A stretch of 64,000 bases of DNA from Erythrobacter sp. HKB08 (lineage in GTDB: Bacteria; Pseudomonadota; Alphaproteobacteria; Sphingomonadales; Sphingomonadaceae), in NCBI RefSeq assembly GCF_004114695.1, contig NZ_CP035310.1, positions 186,001-250,000 of the forward strand, read 5' to 3'. Below, piece by piece: positions 1-9,295 of this stretch. Position numbers and translations under genes: made by a program. Within the stretch, counting starts at the first letter, position 1, and every line of letters starts with the position of its first letter. Below the pieces are notes generated by a model that saw nothing but the letters and a program-made list of their open reading frames with translations, ran no database searches and had not been told where the DNA came from.

Positions 1-1595
1 TCGTAGACCCGCTCCTGCGCATTGCCGCTCGCATCGGTCCAGCCCTTGACGATCTGAACCCGGTCGAGATGCGCGCCGTCGGGGTCTTTCAGGGCGGAGA
101 CGATGAAGGTCGGTGCCTCGCCCCGGTCGTCCAGCTCGCCGCCCATGGGCACGCCCGTCTCGTAGGCCGTCCTGACCCACTCGCCGCCGAGAGATTCTTC
201 GTCCCAGCCGAAGCCGCCGAAGAAACGCACCACCATGCGCGGGCCGGTGGTCGCGTAGACTTCGCGCCGCATCATCGCATCGAAGATCGCGGCGCGCGTA
301 TTCGCCCGCGCCCACACCGCCGCATAGCCCCCGGCGAGGTAGTGCCAGCCATAACGCCCGTCTCGCGTGCCGAGGTTCTGCGCTTCATTGGCGCGGCCTT
401 CCGTCGGCTCGTTACCGGTGTGCTTGCCGAAGAAATTGTCCTCGTCGCCGGTCGCCAGCGAAGTGTGGCTGTCGGTCGAGCCGATCATGCCGAACTTGTA
501 GGGGTTCGCGCCCAGCTGCTGTTCGAGCGACAGGCCGCGCTTCAGCGCCTCGCGGACATATTCGCCGCCCAGCATGCTGTTGTCCTTGCGCGCGGTGAGC
601 GGCAGGTTGCCCAATTCCCAGCCGACATTGCCGAAATTGGCGAACTCGTCGTTCGGCGAAAGAAAGGGGTGCGCTTCGCTGTCGCCCTTGATCTGCGTCA
701 CCTCGACCACCGGCTCGCGCTGGGCGCGCTTGCGGGCATAATCGGCGCTCATCGGACCGCCGTCGCTCATGGTGAGCTCGAACATCAGGCCGTTCGAGAG
801 GTTCGAATTGTGCGGGATGGCAAGCACATTGCCGCCGGTCTTCGCCTCGTATCCGTCCATGTAGTCCCACAGCCCTTCCGGCGTGGTCGACAGGCCCGGA
901 TAGGGCAGCACCTGGCTGGTGCGGTCATAGCCGTCGCGGAACATGACCACGCGGTGCAGATTGTTGCCGTCGGGCATCAGCGTGTATTCGAAGCCCGCAA
1001 ACGGCGTGAACTTGCCCGGCTCGTAATATTTGTCGATCGTCGCGAGGTGCGTCGTCCAGATGTCGCGCGTTGTCTCGGCGCTGCGTTCCGGATCGCGCAG
1101 GGCTGCGGGCAAAGTGCCGTCGGATGCCGCGGTGATAAGCTCGGCGATTGCGCGCTGCGACTGCTCGGGCGATTCATGCATCATGTCGTGCCAGCGCAGC
1201 AGCGTCGGGTCCTGGATCGCGACGCGCGGGGCATCGTAGAGGCGGCGGGTCGCGCCGAGGCCGTCGGAGTGGTCGGCGATGACGAGGAAGTCGAGCGGCC
1301 GGCTCAATTGCGCCTCGATCCCGGTCGTGGAAGTGACCTTGTCGCCGCGGGCGAACTTGAGCGCCTCTGCCGGGCCGAGCCGCGTGCCGAAGCCGAAGGC
1401 ATCGACCGAATTGTCGGTGTGGAGATGGGTATCGCCCCAGAAGACCTGCTCGGGATATTCCGTTAGCTCGATCGCGGCTTCGGCATCGGCCAGTTCGCGC
1501 GCCGTCGCTTCCGGATCGTCACGCGTCAGCCAGTAGACGATGCCGCCGGCCAGCAGGATCGCAAGGACCGCGATCGCCCATTTCTTGAGCTTCAT
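1..1595 (-). CDS. DUF3604 domain-containing protein (partial, C-terminus outside window)
   Basis: The frame starts at ATG 1595-1593 and is still open at base 1, so about 531 codons are visible and the C-terminus is missing. Residues 5-23 form a hydrophobic N-terminal anchor or signal. The body matches DUF3604 proteins: GDTHLHT with H57 and H59, then ADHSDG, AIPHNSN and GSTDSHT, histidine/aspartate motifs that suggest a PHP-like metal-dependent hydrolase fold. The substrate of this family is not established. Long open frames antisense to it are shadows. The next gene upstream, an ExoD-like gene on the same strand, ends 97 bp before this start. Confidence 0.85.
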   Translation of the reverse strand, partial: MKLKKWAIAVLAILLAGGIVYWLTRDDPEATARELADAEAAIELTEYPEQVFWGDTHLHTDNSVDAFGFGTRLGPAEALKFARGDKVTSTTGIEAQLSRPLDFLVIADHSDGLGATRRLYDAPRVAIQDPTLLRWHDMMHESPEQSQRAIAELITAASDGTLPAALRDPERSAETTRDIWTTHLATIDKYYEPGKFTPFAGFEYTLMPDGNNLHRVVMFRDGYDRTSQVLPYPGLSTTPEGLWDYMDGYEAKTGGNVLAIPHNSNLSNGLMFELTMSDGGPMSADYARKRAQREPVVEVTQIKGDSEAHPFLSPNDEFANFGNVGWELGNLPLTARKDNSMLGGEYVREALKRGLSLEQQLGANPYKFGMIGSTDSHTSLATGDEDNFFGKHTGNEPTEGRANEAQNLGTRDGRYGWHYLAGGYAAVWARANTRAAIFDAMMRREVYATTGPRMVVRFFGGFGWDEESLGGEWVRTAYETGVPMGGELDDRGEAPTFIVSALKDPDGAHLDRVQIVKGWTDASGNAQERVY

Positions 1596-1692
1596 GAAAA
1601 AGCCCCTCCCTATCTCCCGCGTCCCTGCCGCGCAGTTTGCCTGCGTCGACGGGGCGAAGATGACAGAAGGTGCGCGCCAGTCAAGCGAGGTG

Positions 1693-2295
1693 CTAGCCGC
1701 CTCCGCCGCCGGAAAGGACGGTCGTGAAGACGAGGTAGATCGAGCCGATGCTGAGTGCGCCTGCGATCAGCGTCAGCAGGCCGTCGCGCATCAGGAGGGC
1801 AAGCCCGAAGGCGGCGATCGCCATCATCGGTGCAGAGCTGGCGAAGGGGACCACTTCGAGCGGCGGGACCATGGCGCACAGGGCAATGATGATCAGCGCC
1901 TGCGCCCGAACCGGCCAGCCGTGAGTGAGCGATTGCAGGCGCTTGTGGAACAGCGAGTCGATCTTTTCCGCCGTGCCCTCCAGCCGTTCGGCGAAGGCGC
2001 CGATCTTCTTGCTCTTCACCTTCCGGTTCTGGACGAAAGCGGGCAGCCAGATGTGCTTCTTGCCGAAGAGGATCTGGACCGCGATCAGCGCAATGAGGAC
2101 GGCAAGGCCGGTCGGAACGCCGGGGATACCGCCGAGCGGGCTGAATTCGAGCAGCGGCAGCAAGACCAGGAACGGGCCATAGCTACGCGAACCGAACTCA
2201 TCGAGCGCATCGCCGAGAGAGACTTTCTCCTTCTCCTCGGCGAGGTGCTCGACGCCTTCGATCATGTCTTCGAGGTTCTGCGGATCCTTCGACAT
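1693..2295 (-). CDS. ExoD family exopolysaccharide synthesis membrane protein
   Basis: A 200-residue protein. The start ATG 2295 was chosen over an in-frame ATG at 2316 because an AAGGAGG ribosome site lies just upstream of it. An acidic N-terminus (residues 1-30) precedes several hydrophobic segments, with the conserved ExoD pattern SYGPFLVLLPLLEFSPLGGIPGVP replaced here only by near-identical residues, a basic linker (RKVKSKK) and a second membrane block. The C-terminus is a run of five glycines. ExoD proteins are inner-membrane proteins first linked to exopolysaccharide production and alkali tolerance in rhizobia; the molecular function is unknown. It is separated by 62 bp from the upstream MaoC gene on the same strand. 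Confidence 0.8.
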   Translation of the reverse strand: MSKDPQNLEDMIEGVEHLAEEKEKVSLGDALDEFGSRSYGPFLVLLPLLEFSPLGGIPGVPTGLAVLIALIAVQILFGKKHIWLPAFVQNRKVKSKKIGAFAERLEGTAEKIDSLFHKRLQSLTHGWPVRAQALIIIALCAMVPPLEVVPFASSAPMMAIAAFGLALLMRDGLLTLIAGALSIGSIYLVFTTVLSGGGGG

Positions 2296-2357
2296 GCGGC
2301 CTCCTTGGGCTCTCAACGCACGAAAAACCGAGTCGGCACCCGCGTCGCTGGCGGGGG

Positions 2358-2807
2358 TCAGCCCGACTTCTTGAGCAGCGCCGATCGCAGGCAGCGGCAG
2401 ACGACCTCGTCGCGCTGGTTGATAGCCTCGTGAGTGAAAGTGACGATGCCGGCATCGGGCCGCGATTTCGACGTGCGAAGCTCGGTCACCTCGCTCGTCG
2501 CGCGCAGCGTGTCGCCGAGGAAAACGGGCTTCGGCATAACCAGCTTGTCGTAGCCGAGATTGGCGACCAGCGTGCCGAGCGTCGTGTCCCCGACCGACAG
2601 GCCGACCATCAGCGAAAACGTAAAAGTGCCGTTGACGAGAATCTGGCCGAATTCCGATGCCTTGGCCGCCTCGACATCGAGGTGCAGCGGCTGCGGATTA
2701 TGCGTCAGCGTCGTGAAGAAGAGGTTGTCCGCCTCGGTCACTGTGCGCCGGATTTCGTGCTCGATCCGGTCCCCAACCTGCCATTCGTCGAAAAAGCGCC
2801 CGGCCAC
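2358..2807 (-). CDS. MaoC family hot-dog dehydratase
   Basis: Predicted (R)-enoyl-CoA hydratase/dehydratase-type protein of 149 residues in cytosolic acyl-CoA metabolism. I start it at GTG 2807 because AGGGAGA lies 6-7 nt upstream and the protein then begins [13 protein letters not shown], like family members. An in-frame ATG at 2837 would add ten residues. The MaoC signature is visible: the region [19 protein letters not shown] contains the hydratase D/H pair, followed by [11 protein letters not shown], the central hot-dog helix. It is divergent from putA. The substrate cannot be told from sequence; the thioesterase and acyl-CoA dehydrogenase genes 5 kb away act on the same class of compounds. 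Confidence 0.85.
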   Translation of the reverse strand: MAGRFFDEWQVGDRIEHEIRRTVTEADNLFFTTLTHNPQPLHLDVEAAKASEFGQILVNGTFTFSLMVGLSVGDTTLGTLVANLGYDKLVMPKPVFLGDTLRATSEVTELRTSKSRPDAGIVTFTHEAINQRDEVVCRCLRSALLKKSG

Positions 2808-2856
2808 GGCCTGTCTCCCTTGTGATGCGTTCCACATCCCATGGTCACGCTAGGCC

Positions 2857-5800
2857 TTGAACGCAACCGTGCGCGGGTCCAAGTCGGTCGAAATCGTTAC
2901 ACTCGAAACCAATGAGTCGGAATTGACCAAGCTTGCACCCCTCGACCGTACCGCCATTCGCCTCGCCTATCGCCAGGAGGAGGAGGCCTGCATCGAGGAG
3001 CGCCTGCGCCAGGCGGCGCCGGTCGCGAAGCTGCATGACGAGACCCAGCCGCTCGCCGAAGCGCTGATCGAGCGCGCGCGCGAGGACAAGGCGACGGGGA
3101 TCGACGCGTTCCTCCACCAGTTTGGCCTCGATACCGAGGAAGGCATCGCGCTGATGTGCCTCGCCGAGGCGCTGCTGCGCGTACCCGACAGCCCGACCGC
3201 CGACGCGCTGATCCGCGACAAGATCGGCGATATCGACTGGTCGGAACATCTCGGCGAAAGCTCGTCCACCTTCGTCAACGCGGCGACCTTCTCGCTGATG
3301 CTGACGGGCGAGGTTCTCGAGCGTCCGGAAGAACACCAGCGCGGCATGGGCCGCACGCTGCGCGGCGCGATGAACCGGCTCGGCGAACCGGTCATCCGCA
3401 AGGCGACGCTGCAAGCGATGAAGATCCTCGGCGGGCAGTTCGTCTTCGGCCGCACGATCGACGAAGCGCTCAAGCGCGCCGCCCCGGAACGCAAGCAGGG
3501 GCTGACGCACAGTTTCGACATGCTCGGCGAAGCGGCGATGACGATGCGCGATGCGGAACGCTATCGCCTGTCCTACGAGCGCGCGATCGAACGCGTGGCC
3601 AGGGCCGCACAGGGCGGGATCGAACGCTCGCCCGGCATCTCGGTCAAGCTGTCCGCGCTCTACCCGAAATACGATTTCTACCACCGCGACGCCGCGGTCG
3701 CGCATCTGGTGCGCGTGGTGAAGGAACTTGCCCTCGCCGCGCGCGATGCGGACGTGCACTTCACCATCGATGCCGAGGAAGCCGAGCGGCTCGAAGTCTC
3801 GCTCGACGTGATCGAGGCGCTCGCGGCCGACGACGAGCTGTTCCAGGGCGGCTGGGCCGGCTTCGGCCTCGCCATCCAGGCCTATTCCAAGCGCGCCGCT
3901 CCGCTGTGCGACTGGACGGTGAAACTCGCCCGCCGCTTCGACCGACGTTTCATGGTCCGCCTCGTCAAGGGCGCCTACTGGGATACCGAAATCAAGCTGA
4001 GCCAGGTCGGCGGCTACACCGACTACCCGGTCTTCACGCGCAAGGTCGCGACCGACGTGTCCTACCTCGCCTGCGCGGCGAAGCTGCTCGATGCGCCCGA
4101 CACCATCTACCCGGCCTTTGCGACGCATAACGCCTATACCGTTGCCGCGATCAAGTCGCTGGTGGCGGAGCGCAATTACGATGCCCCCTTCGAGTTCCAG
4201 CGCCTGCACGGCATGGGCGAAGACATCTACGGCGCGCTCGCACAGATGGAGCGTAACGACCGGACGCCGGTGCGCATCTACGCGCCGGTCGGCAACCACA
4301 AGGACCTGCTCGCCTATCTCGTGCGCCGCCTGCTCGAGAACGGGGCGAACAGTTCCTTCGTCAACCGCATGGCCGATGCCGACGTGCCTGCCTCCGAACT
4401 CGCGACCGATCCGGTGGCCGAGCTCGCCGCGCTCGAACCGCGCCGCAACCCGAATATACCGCTTCCGGCTGACATTTTTCCCAACCGCCGCAACAGCGCG
4501 GGGATCGACCTGGCAGACCCGCTGGTGCGCGAGCCGCTGCTGGATCGGCTGGCGGAGCTCGATAGCGTGCACTGGCATGCCGAACCGACCTTCCTCTCCG
4601 ACGAGGAAGGCGAGACCGCCCCGATCAACAAGCCGCAGGACCTGTCGGACGAGGTCGGCACGCGGCGCGATTCAACCCCGGCGGAAGTCGAATATGCCAT
4701 CGGCAAGGCGCTCGAAATCCAGCCGGGCTGGAACCGCCTGGGCGGAGAGAGGCGCGCGCTGCTGCTCGAAGAAGCGGCCGACATGTTCGAAGCGCATACC
4801 GACGAGTTTCTCTCGTTGTGCCAGCGCGAGGCGGGCAAGACGCTGCTCGACGCAGTGCTCGAACTGCGCGAGGCGGTCGACTTCCTGCGCTATTACGCGG
4901 GCGAGGCGCGCCGCCTGTTCAGCGAGCCGCTGATCCTTCCCGGCCCGACGGGCGAGGAGAACCGCATGTCGCTCGCCGGGCGGGGCGTTTTTGCCACGAT
5001 CAGCCCGTGGAACTTCCCGCTCGCGATCTTCATCGGCCCTGCCGCCGCAGCGCTCGCCGCGGGCAATACCGTTGTCGCCAAGCCGGCTGAGCAGACGCCG
5101 CTCATCGCCGCGCTTGCGGTGAAGCTATGCCACGAGGCAGGCATCCCGCAGGAAGTGTTCCAGCTGCTGCCCGGCGCGGGCGATGTCGGCCAGTGGATCA
5201 CCTCGGACCCGCGCATCGCGGGCGTCGCCTTCACCGGCTCGACCGAAACCGCGCAGGCGATCAACCGCAGCCTCGCCGCACGCGAGGGGCCGATCGCGAC
5301 CTTCATCGCCGAGACCGGCGGACAGAACGCCATGATCGTCGACAGCTCGGCCCTGCCCGAACAGGTCACGCGCGACGTCGTGGCGAGCGCTTTCCAGAGC
5401 GCGGGCCAGCGCTGCAGCGCGCTGCGCATGCTCTACCTGCAGGACGATATCGCCGACGAAATGATCGAGATGATCAAGGGCGCCTTCGAAACGCTCGAGA
5501 TCGGCGATCCCTCCGTGCTCAAGACGGATGTCGGCCCGGTGATCGACCCCGACGCCAAGGCCGCGCTCGAACGCCACGTCGCGCGCCGCAAGAAGGCCGG
5601 GCGCACCGTGTGGCGGCGCAAGCTGCATCGCGGCGCCAATGCAGGCTGCTTCGTCGCGCCGACAATCATCGAGCTCGATTCGATCCTCGATTTGAAGCGC
5701 GAGAACTTCGGCCCAGTGCTGCATATCGCGCGCTTCAAGGGAGAGGACCTCGGCAAGGTCGTCGATGACATCAACGCGACCGGCTACGGCCTTACGCTCG

Positions 5801-6045
5801 GCCTGCACAGCCGCATCGATGCAGTGCGCGCCTATGTGGAATCACGCGCCCGGGTCGGCAATTTCTACGTCAACCGCAACCAGATCGGCGCAGTGGTGGA
5901 AAGCCAGCCCTTCGGCGGCGACGGCCTTTCCGGCACCGGTCCGAAGGCGGGCGGCCCGCACTATGTCGCCCGTTTCGCGAGCGAGCGCGTCGTCAGCATC
6001 GACACGACCGCGGCGGGCGGCAATGCAAGCCTGCTTGCGAGTTGA
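2857..6045 (+). CDS. putA: Bifunctional proline dehydrogenase / L-glutamate gamma-semialdehyde dehydrogenase
   Basis: Oxidises proline to glutamate in two steps, with FAD then NAD+. Numbering assumes the TTG start at 2857; another TTG at 2923 (residue 23) and a GTG at 2869 are alternatives, so the true N-terminus is uncertain. The proline dehydrogenase barrel spans roughly residues 170-480 and includes RLVKGAYWDTE (from R368), ATHNAYT and LHGMGEDIYG. The aldehyde dehydrogenase half spans roughly 590-1045, with SPWNFPLA, TGSTETA, catalytic E819 in ETGGQN and catalytic C853 in GQRCSALR. There is no ribbon-helix-helix DNA-binding domain at the N-terminus, so this is a short PutA that should not repress its own gene. 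Transcribed divergently from the MaoC gene, with which it shares a 49-bp gap. Confidence 0.95.
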   Translation: MNATVRGSKSVEIVTLETNESELTKLAPLDRTAIRLAYRQEEEACIEERLRQAAPVAKLHDETQPLAEALIERAREDKATGIDAFLHQFGLDTEEGIALMCLAEALLRVPDSPTADALIRDKIGDIDWSEHLGESSSTFVNAATFSLMLTGEVLERPEEHQRGMGRTLRGAMNRLGEPVIRKATLQAMKILGGQFVFGRTIDEALKRAAPERKQGLTHSFDMLGEAAMTMRDAERYRLSYERAIERVARAAQGGIERSPGISVKLSALYPKYDFYHRDAAVAHLVRVVKELALAARDADVHFTIDAEEAERLEVSLDVIEALAADDELFQGGWAGFGLAIQAYSKRAAPLCDWTVKLARRFDRRFMVRLVKGAYWDTEIKLSQVGGYTDYPVFTRKVATDVSYLACAAKLLDAPDTIYPAFATHNAYTVAAIKSLVAERNYDAPFEFQRLHGMGEDIYGALAQMERNDRTPVRIYAPVGNHKDLLAYLVRRLLENGANSSFVNRMADADVPASELATDPVAELAALEPRRNPNIPLPADIFPNRRNSAGIDLADPLVREPLLDRLAELDSVHWHAEPTFLSDEEGETAPINKPQDLSDEVGTRRDSTPAEVEYAIGKALEIQPGWNRLGGERRALLLEEAADMFEAHTDEFLSLCQREAGKTLLDAVLELREAVDFLRYYAGEARRLFSEPLILPGPTGEENRMSLAGRGVFATISPWNFPLAIFIGPAAAALAAGNTVVAKPAEQTPLIAALAVKLCHEAGIPQEVFQLLPGAGDVGQWITSDPRIAGVAFTGSTETAQAINRSLAAREGPIATFIAETGGQNAMIVDSSALPEQVTRDVVASAFQSAGQRCSALRMLYLQDDIADEMIEMIKGAFETLEIGDPSVLKTDVGPVIDPDAKAALERHVARRKKAGRTVWRRKLHRGANAGCFVAPTIIELDSILDLKRENFGPVLHIARFKGEDLGKVVDDINATGYGLTLGLHSRIDAVRAYVESRARVGNFYVNRNQIGAVVESQPFGGDGLSGTGPKAGGPHYVARFASERVVSIDTTAAGGNASLLAS

Positions 6046-6071
6046 TAGCCCGATCCGGTAAAGGGGCGGCC

Positions 6072-6587
6072 GTGCAGAAACTGGTCGCCATCCTTCTCGC
6101 CGTCATCTCGCTCGGCTGGTCGATGCCCGCCGCGGCGGACGTCGAGCTCAGCTTTCACAGCTACGGCGGGGGGCTGTTCAGCGGCCGATATCCCCATGCC
6201 TTCATCGTCATGCAAGGCACGCTGGAAAAGAGCGGCACGGCGGTGAACGAGAATTACGGCTTCACCGCGAAAGAGGTGACTCCGGCGATCCTGCAGGGTC
6301 CGGTCGATCACGACATCATGGTCGAGAAGGCCGACTATATCCGCAAGACCAGGCGGCATTTCACGGTAAAGCTGAGCGATGCCGAATACTGGCGCATCCG
6401 CAAGGAGGTCGCCGCGTGGCGCAATTCGCCGGGCAAGGGATACGATCTCGACAAGCGCAATTGCCTCCATTTCGTCGGAGCGATGGCGAATATCGTCGGC
6501 CTGAAAGTGAGCTATCCGCAGAGCATGCTGCGCAAGCCGAAGAAGTGGCTCGACCACGTGAAGAGCCTCAACCCGCAGCTTCGCTGA
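6072..6587 (+). CDS. Secreted hypothetical protein with conserved-looking His/Cys pair
   Basis: A 171-residue protein. GTG 6072 is preferred because it puts a clean signal peptide at the N-terminus (about residues 1-22, cleavage after AAA/AD); an in-frame ATG at 6042 would overlap putA. The mature part has H42 in GRYPHAFI and C131 in DKRNCLHFV. An N-terminal His and C-terminal Cys is the order of permuted papain-like (PPPDE / NlpC-P60-like) hydrolases, so a periplasmic cysteine peptidase or amidase is possible, but I do not recognise a named family. It follows putA by 26 bp on the same strand. Confidence 0.65.
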   Translation: MQKLVAILLAVISLGWSMPAAADVELSFHSYGGGLFSGRYPHAFIVMQGTLEKSGTAVNENYGFTAKEVTPAILQGPVDHDIMVEKADYIRKTRRHFTVKLSDAEYWRIRKEVAAWRNSPGKGYDLDKRNCLHFVGAMANIVGLKVSYPQSMLRKPKKWLDHVKSLNPQLR

Positions 6588-6667
6588 CCTGCGACAAGCC
6601 ATGCACGGGCGGGGACAATCCGCGCGTACCGCTTGCCCTCCATGAGCCCTTCGGGAATCCCTGTCGC

Positions 6668-7222
6668 ATGGCGATTCTTTCCGACAAGTGGATCCGCGAC
6701 AAGGCGCTCAACGAAGGCATGATCGAGCCTTTCGTCGAGGCGCAGCGCCGCGAGGGGTGCATTTCCTACGGCCTGTCGAGCTACGGCTACGACGCGCGCG
6801 TCGCGCCCGAGTTCAAGATTTTCACCAATGTCGACAGCGCAGTCGTCGATCCGAAGGATTTCGCCGCCAACAGCTTCGTCGACCGGGAAACCGACGTATG
6901 CGTCATCCCGCCCAACAGCTTCGCGCTTGCCCGCACGGTCGAATATTTCCGCGTGCCCGAAGACGTGCTGGTGATCTGCCTCGGCAAGAGCACCTATGCG
7001 CGCTGCGGCATCATCGTGAACGTCACCCCGCTCGAGCCGGGCTGGGAGGGGCACGTGACGCTGGAGTTTTCCAACACCACGCCGCTGCCTGCGAAAATCT
7101 ACGCCAACGAGGGCGCGTGCCAGTTCCTCTTCCTCAAGGGCAACGAACGCTGCGAGACGAGCTACAAGGACCGCGCGGGCAAATACATGGGCCAGCGCGG
7201 CGTCACCCTGCCGAGGCTCTGA
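6668..7222 (+). CDS. dcd: dCTP deaminase
   Basis: Deaminates dCTP to dUTP, feeding dTMP synthesis. The 184-residue length is exactly that of the family. ATG 6668 gives the standard N-terminus [11 protein letters not shown]. Family motifs are all visible: the segment around [27 protein letters not shown], the active-site stretch [28 protein letters not shown] with the catalytic glutamate, and the C-terminal [14 protein letters not shown] lid that closes over the nucleotide. An 80-bp gap separates it from the upstream gene, and the thioesterase gene follows 21 bp downstream, so it may lead a short transcription unit. Confidence 0.95.
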   Translation: MAILSDKWIRDKALNEGMIEPFVEAQRREGCISYGLSSYGYDARVAPEFKIFTNVDSAVVDPKDFAANSFVDRETDVCVIPPNSFALARTVEYFRVPEDVLVICLGKSTYARCGIIVNVTPLEPGWEGHVTLEFSNTTPLPAKIYANEGACQFLFLKGNERCETSYKDRAGKYMGQRGVTLPRL

Positions 7223-7243
7223 GAGAGAGGACGGCGGACGGGG

Positions 7244-8029
7244 ATGAGCGCAGCCAACTATCCTTTCTGGCGCGTCGTCCCGAATGACCGGCCCGGCCAA
7301 TTCGTCCTCCCCGTCATGCCGCCTGCGACCGCCGGTCCGGACGGTGCGCCGCATGTCATGGGCGGTGTCGCGCTCGCCGCAGCGATCGATGCGATGGAAC
7401 TCGACAGCGAGTTGCCGCTGCTCTGGGCGAACATCCAGTTCCTCAGCCCGACGACCCATGCGGAAGAAATGCACGTACGGTGTGAACAGCGCGGCGGCGG
7501 GCAGTCGGTCGCGCAATATGGGGCAGCAATCGAGCTCAACGGGCGGCAGACGCACCGTGTCTCGGCTGCACTGGGAGCGCGCGAGCCGGCCGAGCAGCAC
7601 ATTTTCGCCGCCATGCCCGACATGCCTTCGCCCGAAGAGAGCACGCCCTATGAAATAGAGGGCCGCGCACCGGGCGGGCTGATCGACCAGATCGAATACC
7701 GCGTCGCGCGCGAGGACAACGAGGCTGGGCTCCACGCCATCTGGACCCGTTCGCGCGCAGGCTTCGCGATCGATGTCGGCTGGGTCGCGATCGTCTCCGA
7801 CTTTTTCCTCGGCGCACATCCGCGCTCGCGCGGCGGTTCGAGCCTCGATGCGACGCTGCGTTTCGTGCAGGGAGCGGATGCCGGATGGATGCTTTCGGTA
7901 ACGCAGCTCGCTGCTTTCGACCGAGGTGTCGTACACGGCTCGGCGCGGCACTTCTCGCAAGACGGCAAGCTGCTCGCCATATCGAGCCAGACCGGCGTAC
8001 TGCCGCGCATCCCGCTGATGGAGGGCTGA
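7244..8029 (+). CDS. Acyl-CoA thioesterase-like (double hot-dog) protein
   Basis: 261 residues, preceded by GAGAGAGGA. It has the length and layout of TesB/4HBT_3-type double hot-dog thioesterases: an N-terminal hot-dog with HVMGGVALAAAIDA and WANIQFLSPTT, and a C-terminal half with SDFFLG and LDATLRFVQ followed by the typical HGSARHFSQDGKLLA ending. Such enzymes hydrolyse acyl-CoA to free acid and CoA. It is translationally close-coupled to an acyl-CoA dehydrogenase (1 bp apart), which supports a role in acyl-CoA turnover. The chain-length preference cannot be read from sequence. Confidence 0.8.
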   Translation: MSAANYPFWRVVPNDRPGQFVLPVMPPATAGPDGAPHVMGGVALAAAIDAMELDSELPLLWANIQFLSPTTHAEEMHVRCEQRGGGQSVAQYGAAIELNGRQTHRVSAALGAREPAEQHIFAAMPDMPSPEESTPYEIEGRAPGGLIDQIEYRVAREDNEAGLHAIWTRSRAGFAIDVGWVAIVSDFFLGAHPRSRGGSSLDATLRFVQGADAGWMLSVTQLAAFDRGVVHGSARHFSQDGKLLAISSQTGVLPRIPLMEG

Positions 8030-8030
8030 G

Positions 8031-9215
8031 ATGACCGCACCCCCGTTCGACCAGTGGCGCGCCCGTTCGCCGCATTATGACGAGACGCACGAGGCCGTGT
8101 GCCAGAGCGTGCGCGCCTTCGTCGCAAAGGAAATCATGCCGCATGTCGACGAGTGGGAAGCGGCGGGCGAATTGCCGCGCGACCTGCATCGCAAGGCGGC
8201 CGAGGCCGGGCTCATCGGCCTCGGCTATCCCGAACGGCTCGGCGGCAGCGGAACGATGGAGGAGCGCGGCTTCGACATATTTCACTCGCTCGTCCAGTCG
8301 GAGGAAATGTGCCGCCCCGGCGCGGGCGGTATCCCGGCATCGCTGTTCATCCACGGCATCGGCCTGCCGCCGATCGTCGCGATGGGCAGCGAGGAATTGC
8401 AACAGCGCATCGCTCCGCAGGTGCTTAGCGGCGAGAAGATCATCTGCCTCGGCATTACCGAGCCCGGCGGCGGGTCGGACGTCGCGAACCTGAAGACCAA
8501 GGCGGAGCGGCGCGGCGACCATTACGTGGTCAACGGCGCGAAGACGCTCATCACTTCCGGAATGCGGGCCGACTACATCACGCTCGCCGTGCGTACCGGA
8601 GATGAGGGCATGGGCGGCATCTCGCTGCTGCTGGTCGAGACGGACCGCAAGGGCATCACCCGCACCCCGCTCGCCAAGATGGGCTGGCATGCATCCGACA
8701 CGGCGACGATCCATTTCGACGATGTCGAAGTGCCGGTCGAGAACTTGGTCGGGCCGGAGAATGCGGGCTTCGGCGGGATCATGCGCAACTTCAATGGCGA
8801 GCGGCTCGGCATGGCGCAGCAGGCGGCGGCCTATGCGCGAATCTGCTACGAGGATGCGCTGGACTGGGCGCGGGAGCGCGAGACCTTCGGGCGCCCGCTC
8901 GTCACGCGGCAAGCGATCCGCCACAAGCTCGCGCGGATGCTGCAGATGATCGGCGCGACGCAGGCGATGATCGACCACGCCGCCTGGACGGTGAAGAACG
9001 ACTGCGCCTTCCCCGGCGATTTCGCGCTGCTCAAGGTGCAGGCGACGCAGACCATGGAATATTGCGCGCGCGAGGCGTGCCAGATCCTCGGCGGTGCGAG
9101 CTTCGTGCGCGGCGGCCGGGTCGAGCGCATCTACCGCGAGGTTCGCGTCATGGCGATCGGCGGCGGGTCGGAGGAGATCATGTACGATCTCGCCAGCCGC
9201 CAGTTCGGCTTCTGA
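8031..9215 (+). CDS. Acyl-CoA dehydrogenase
   Basis: 394-residue flavoenzyme that introduces the alpha-beta double bond in an acyl-CoA. The FAD/substrate signatures are ITEPGGGSDVANLKT (about residues 142-156) and the C-terminal arginine-rich segment GGASFVRGGRVERIYREVRV. The glutamate normally found in the C-terminal GTxEI region is replaced (AIGGGSEEI), while NGERLGMA on helix G offers a glutamate, as in long-chain and isovaleryl-type enzymes. The start ATG 8031 follows the thioesterase stop by 1 bp, indicating co-translation. Substrate unknown. Confidence 0.92.
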   Translation: MTAPPFDQWRARSPHYDETHEAVCQSVRAFVAKEIMPHVDEWEAAGELPRDLHRKAAEAGLIGLGYPERLGGSGTMEERGFDIFHSLVQSEEMCRPGAGGIPASLFIHGIGLPPIVAMGSEELQQRIAPQVLSGEKIICLGITEPGGGSDVANLKTKAERRGDHYVVNGAKTLITSGMRADYITLAVRTGDEGMGGISLLLVETDRKGITRTPLAKMGWHASDTATIHFDDVEVPVENLVGPENAGFGGIMRNFNGERLGMAQQAAAYARICYEDALDWARERETFGRPLVTRQAIRHKLARMLQMIGATQAMIDHAAWTVKNDCAFPGDFALLKVQATQTMEYCAREACQILGGASFVRGGRVERIYREVRVMAIGGGSEEIMYDLASRQFGF

Positions 9216-9295
9216 GCACCGCCCCGCCCTTGCCGTAGCGGCTTTGACTCTGCCGCGGCGCACGCGCATGTGTCGGCGCAGAGGAGATCAGACAC

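Noticed and set aside
2845-4578. A 577-codon open frame antisense to putA
   Set aside because: Composition is Arg/Ala/His-rich without motifs; putA on the other strand has all expected catalytic residues.
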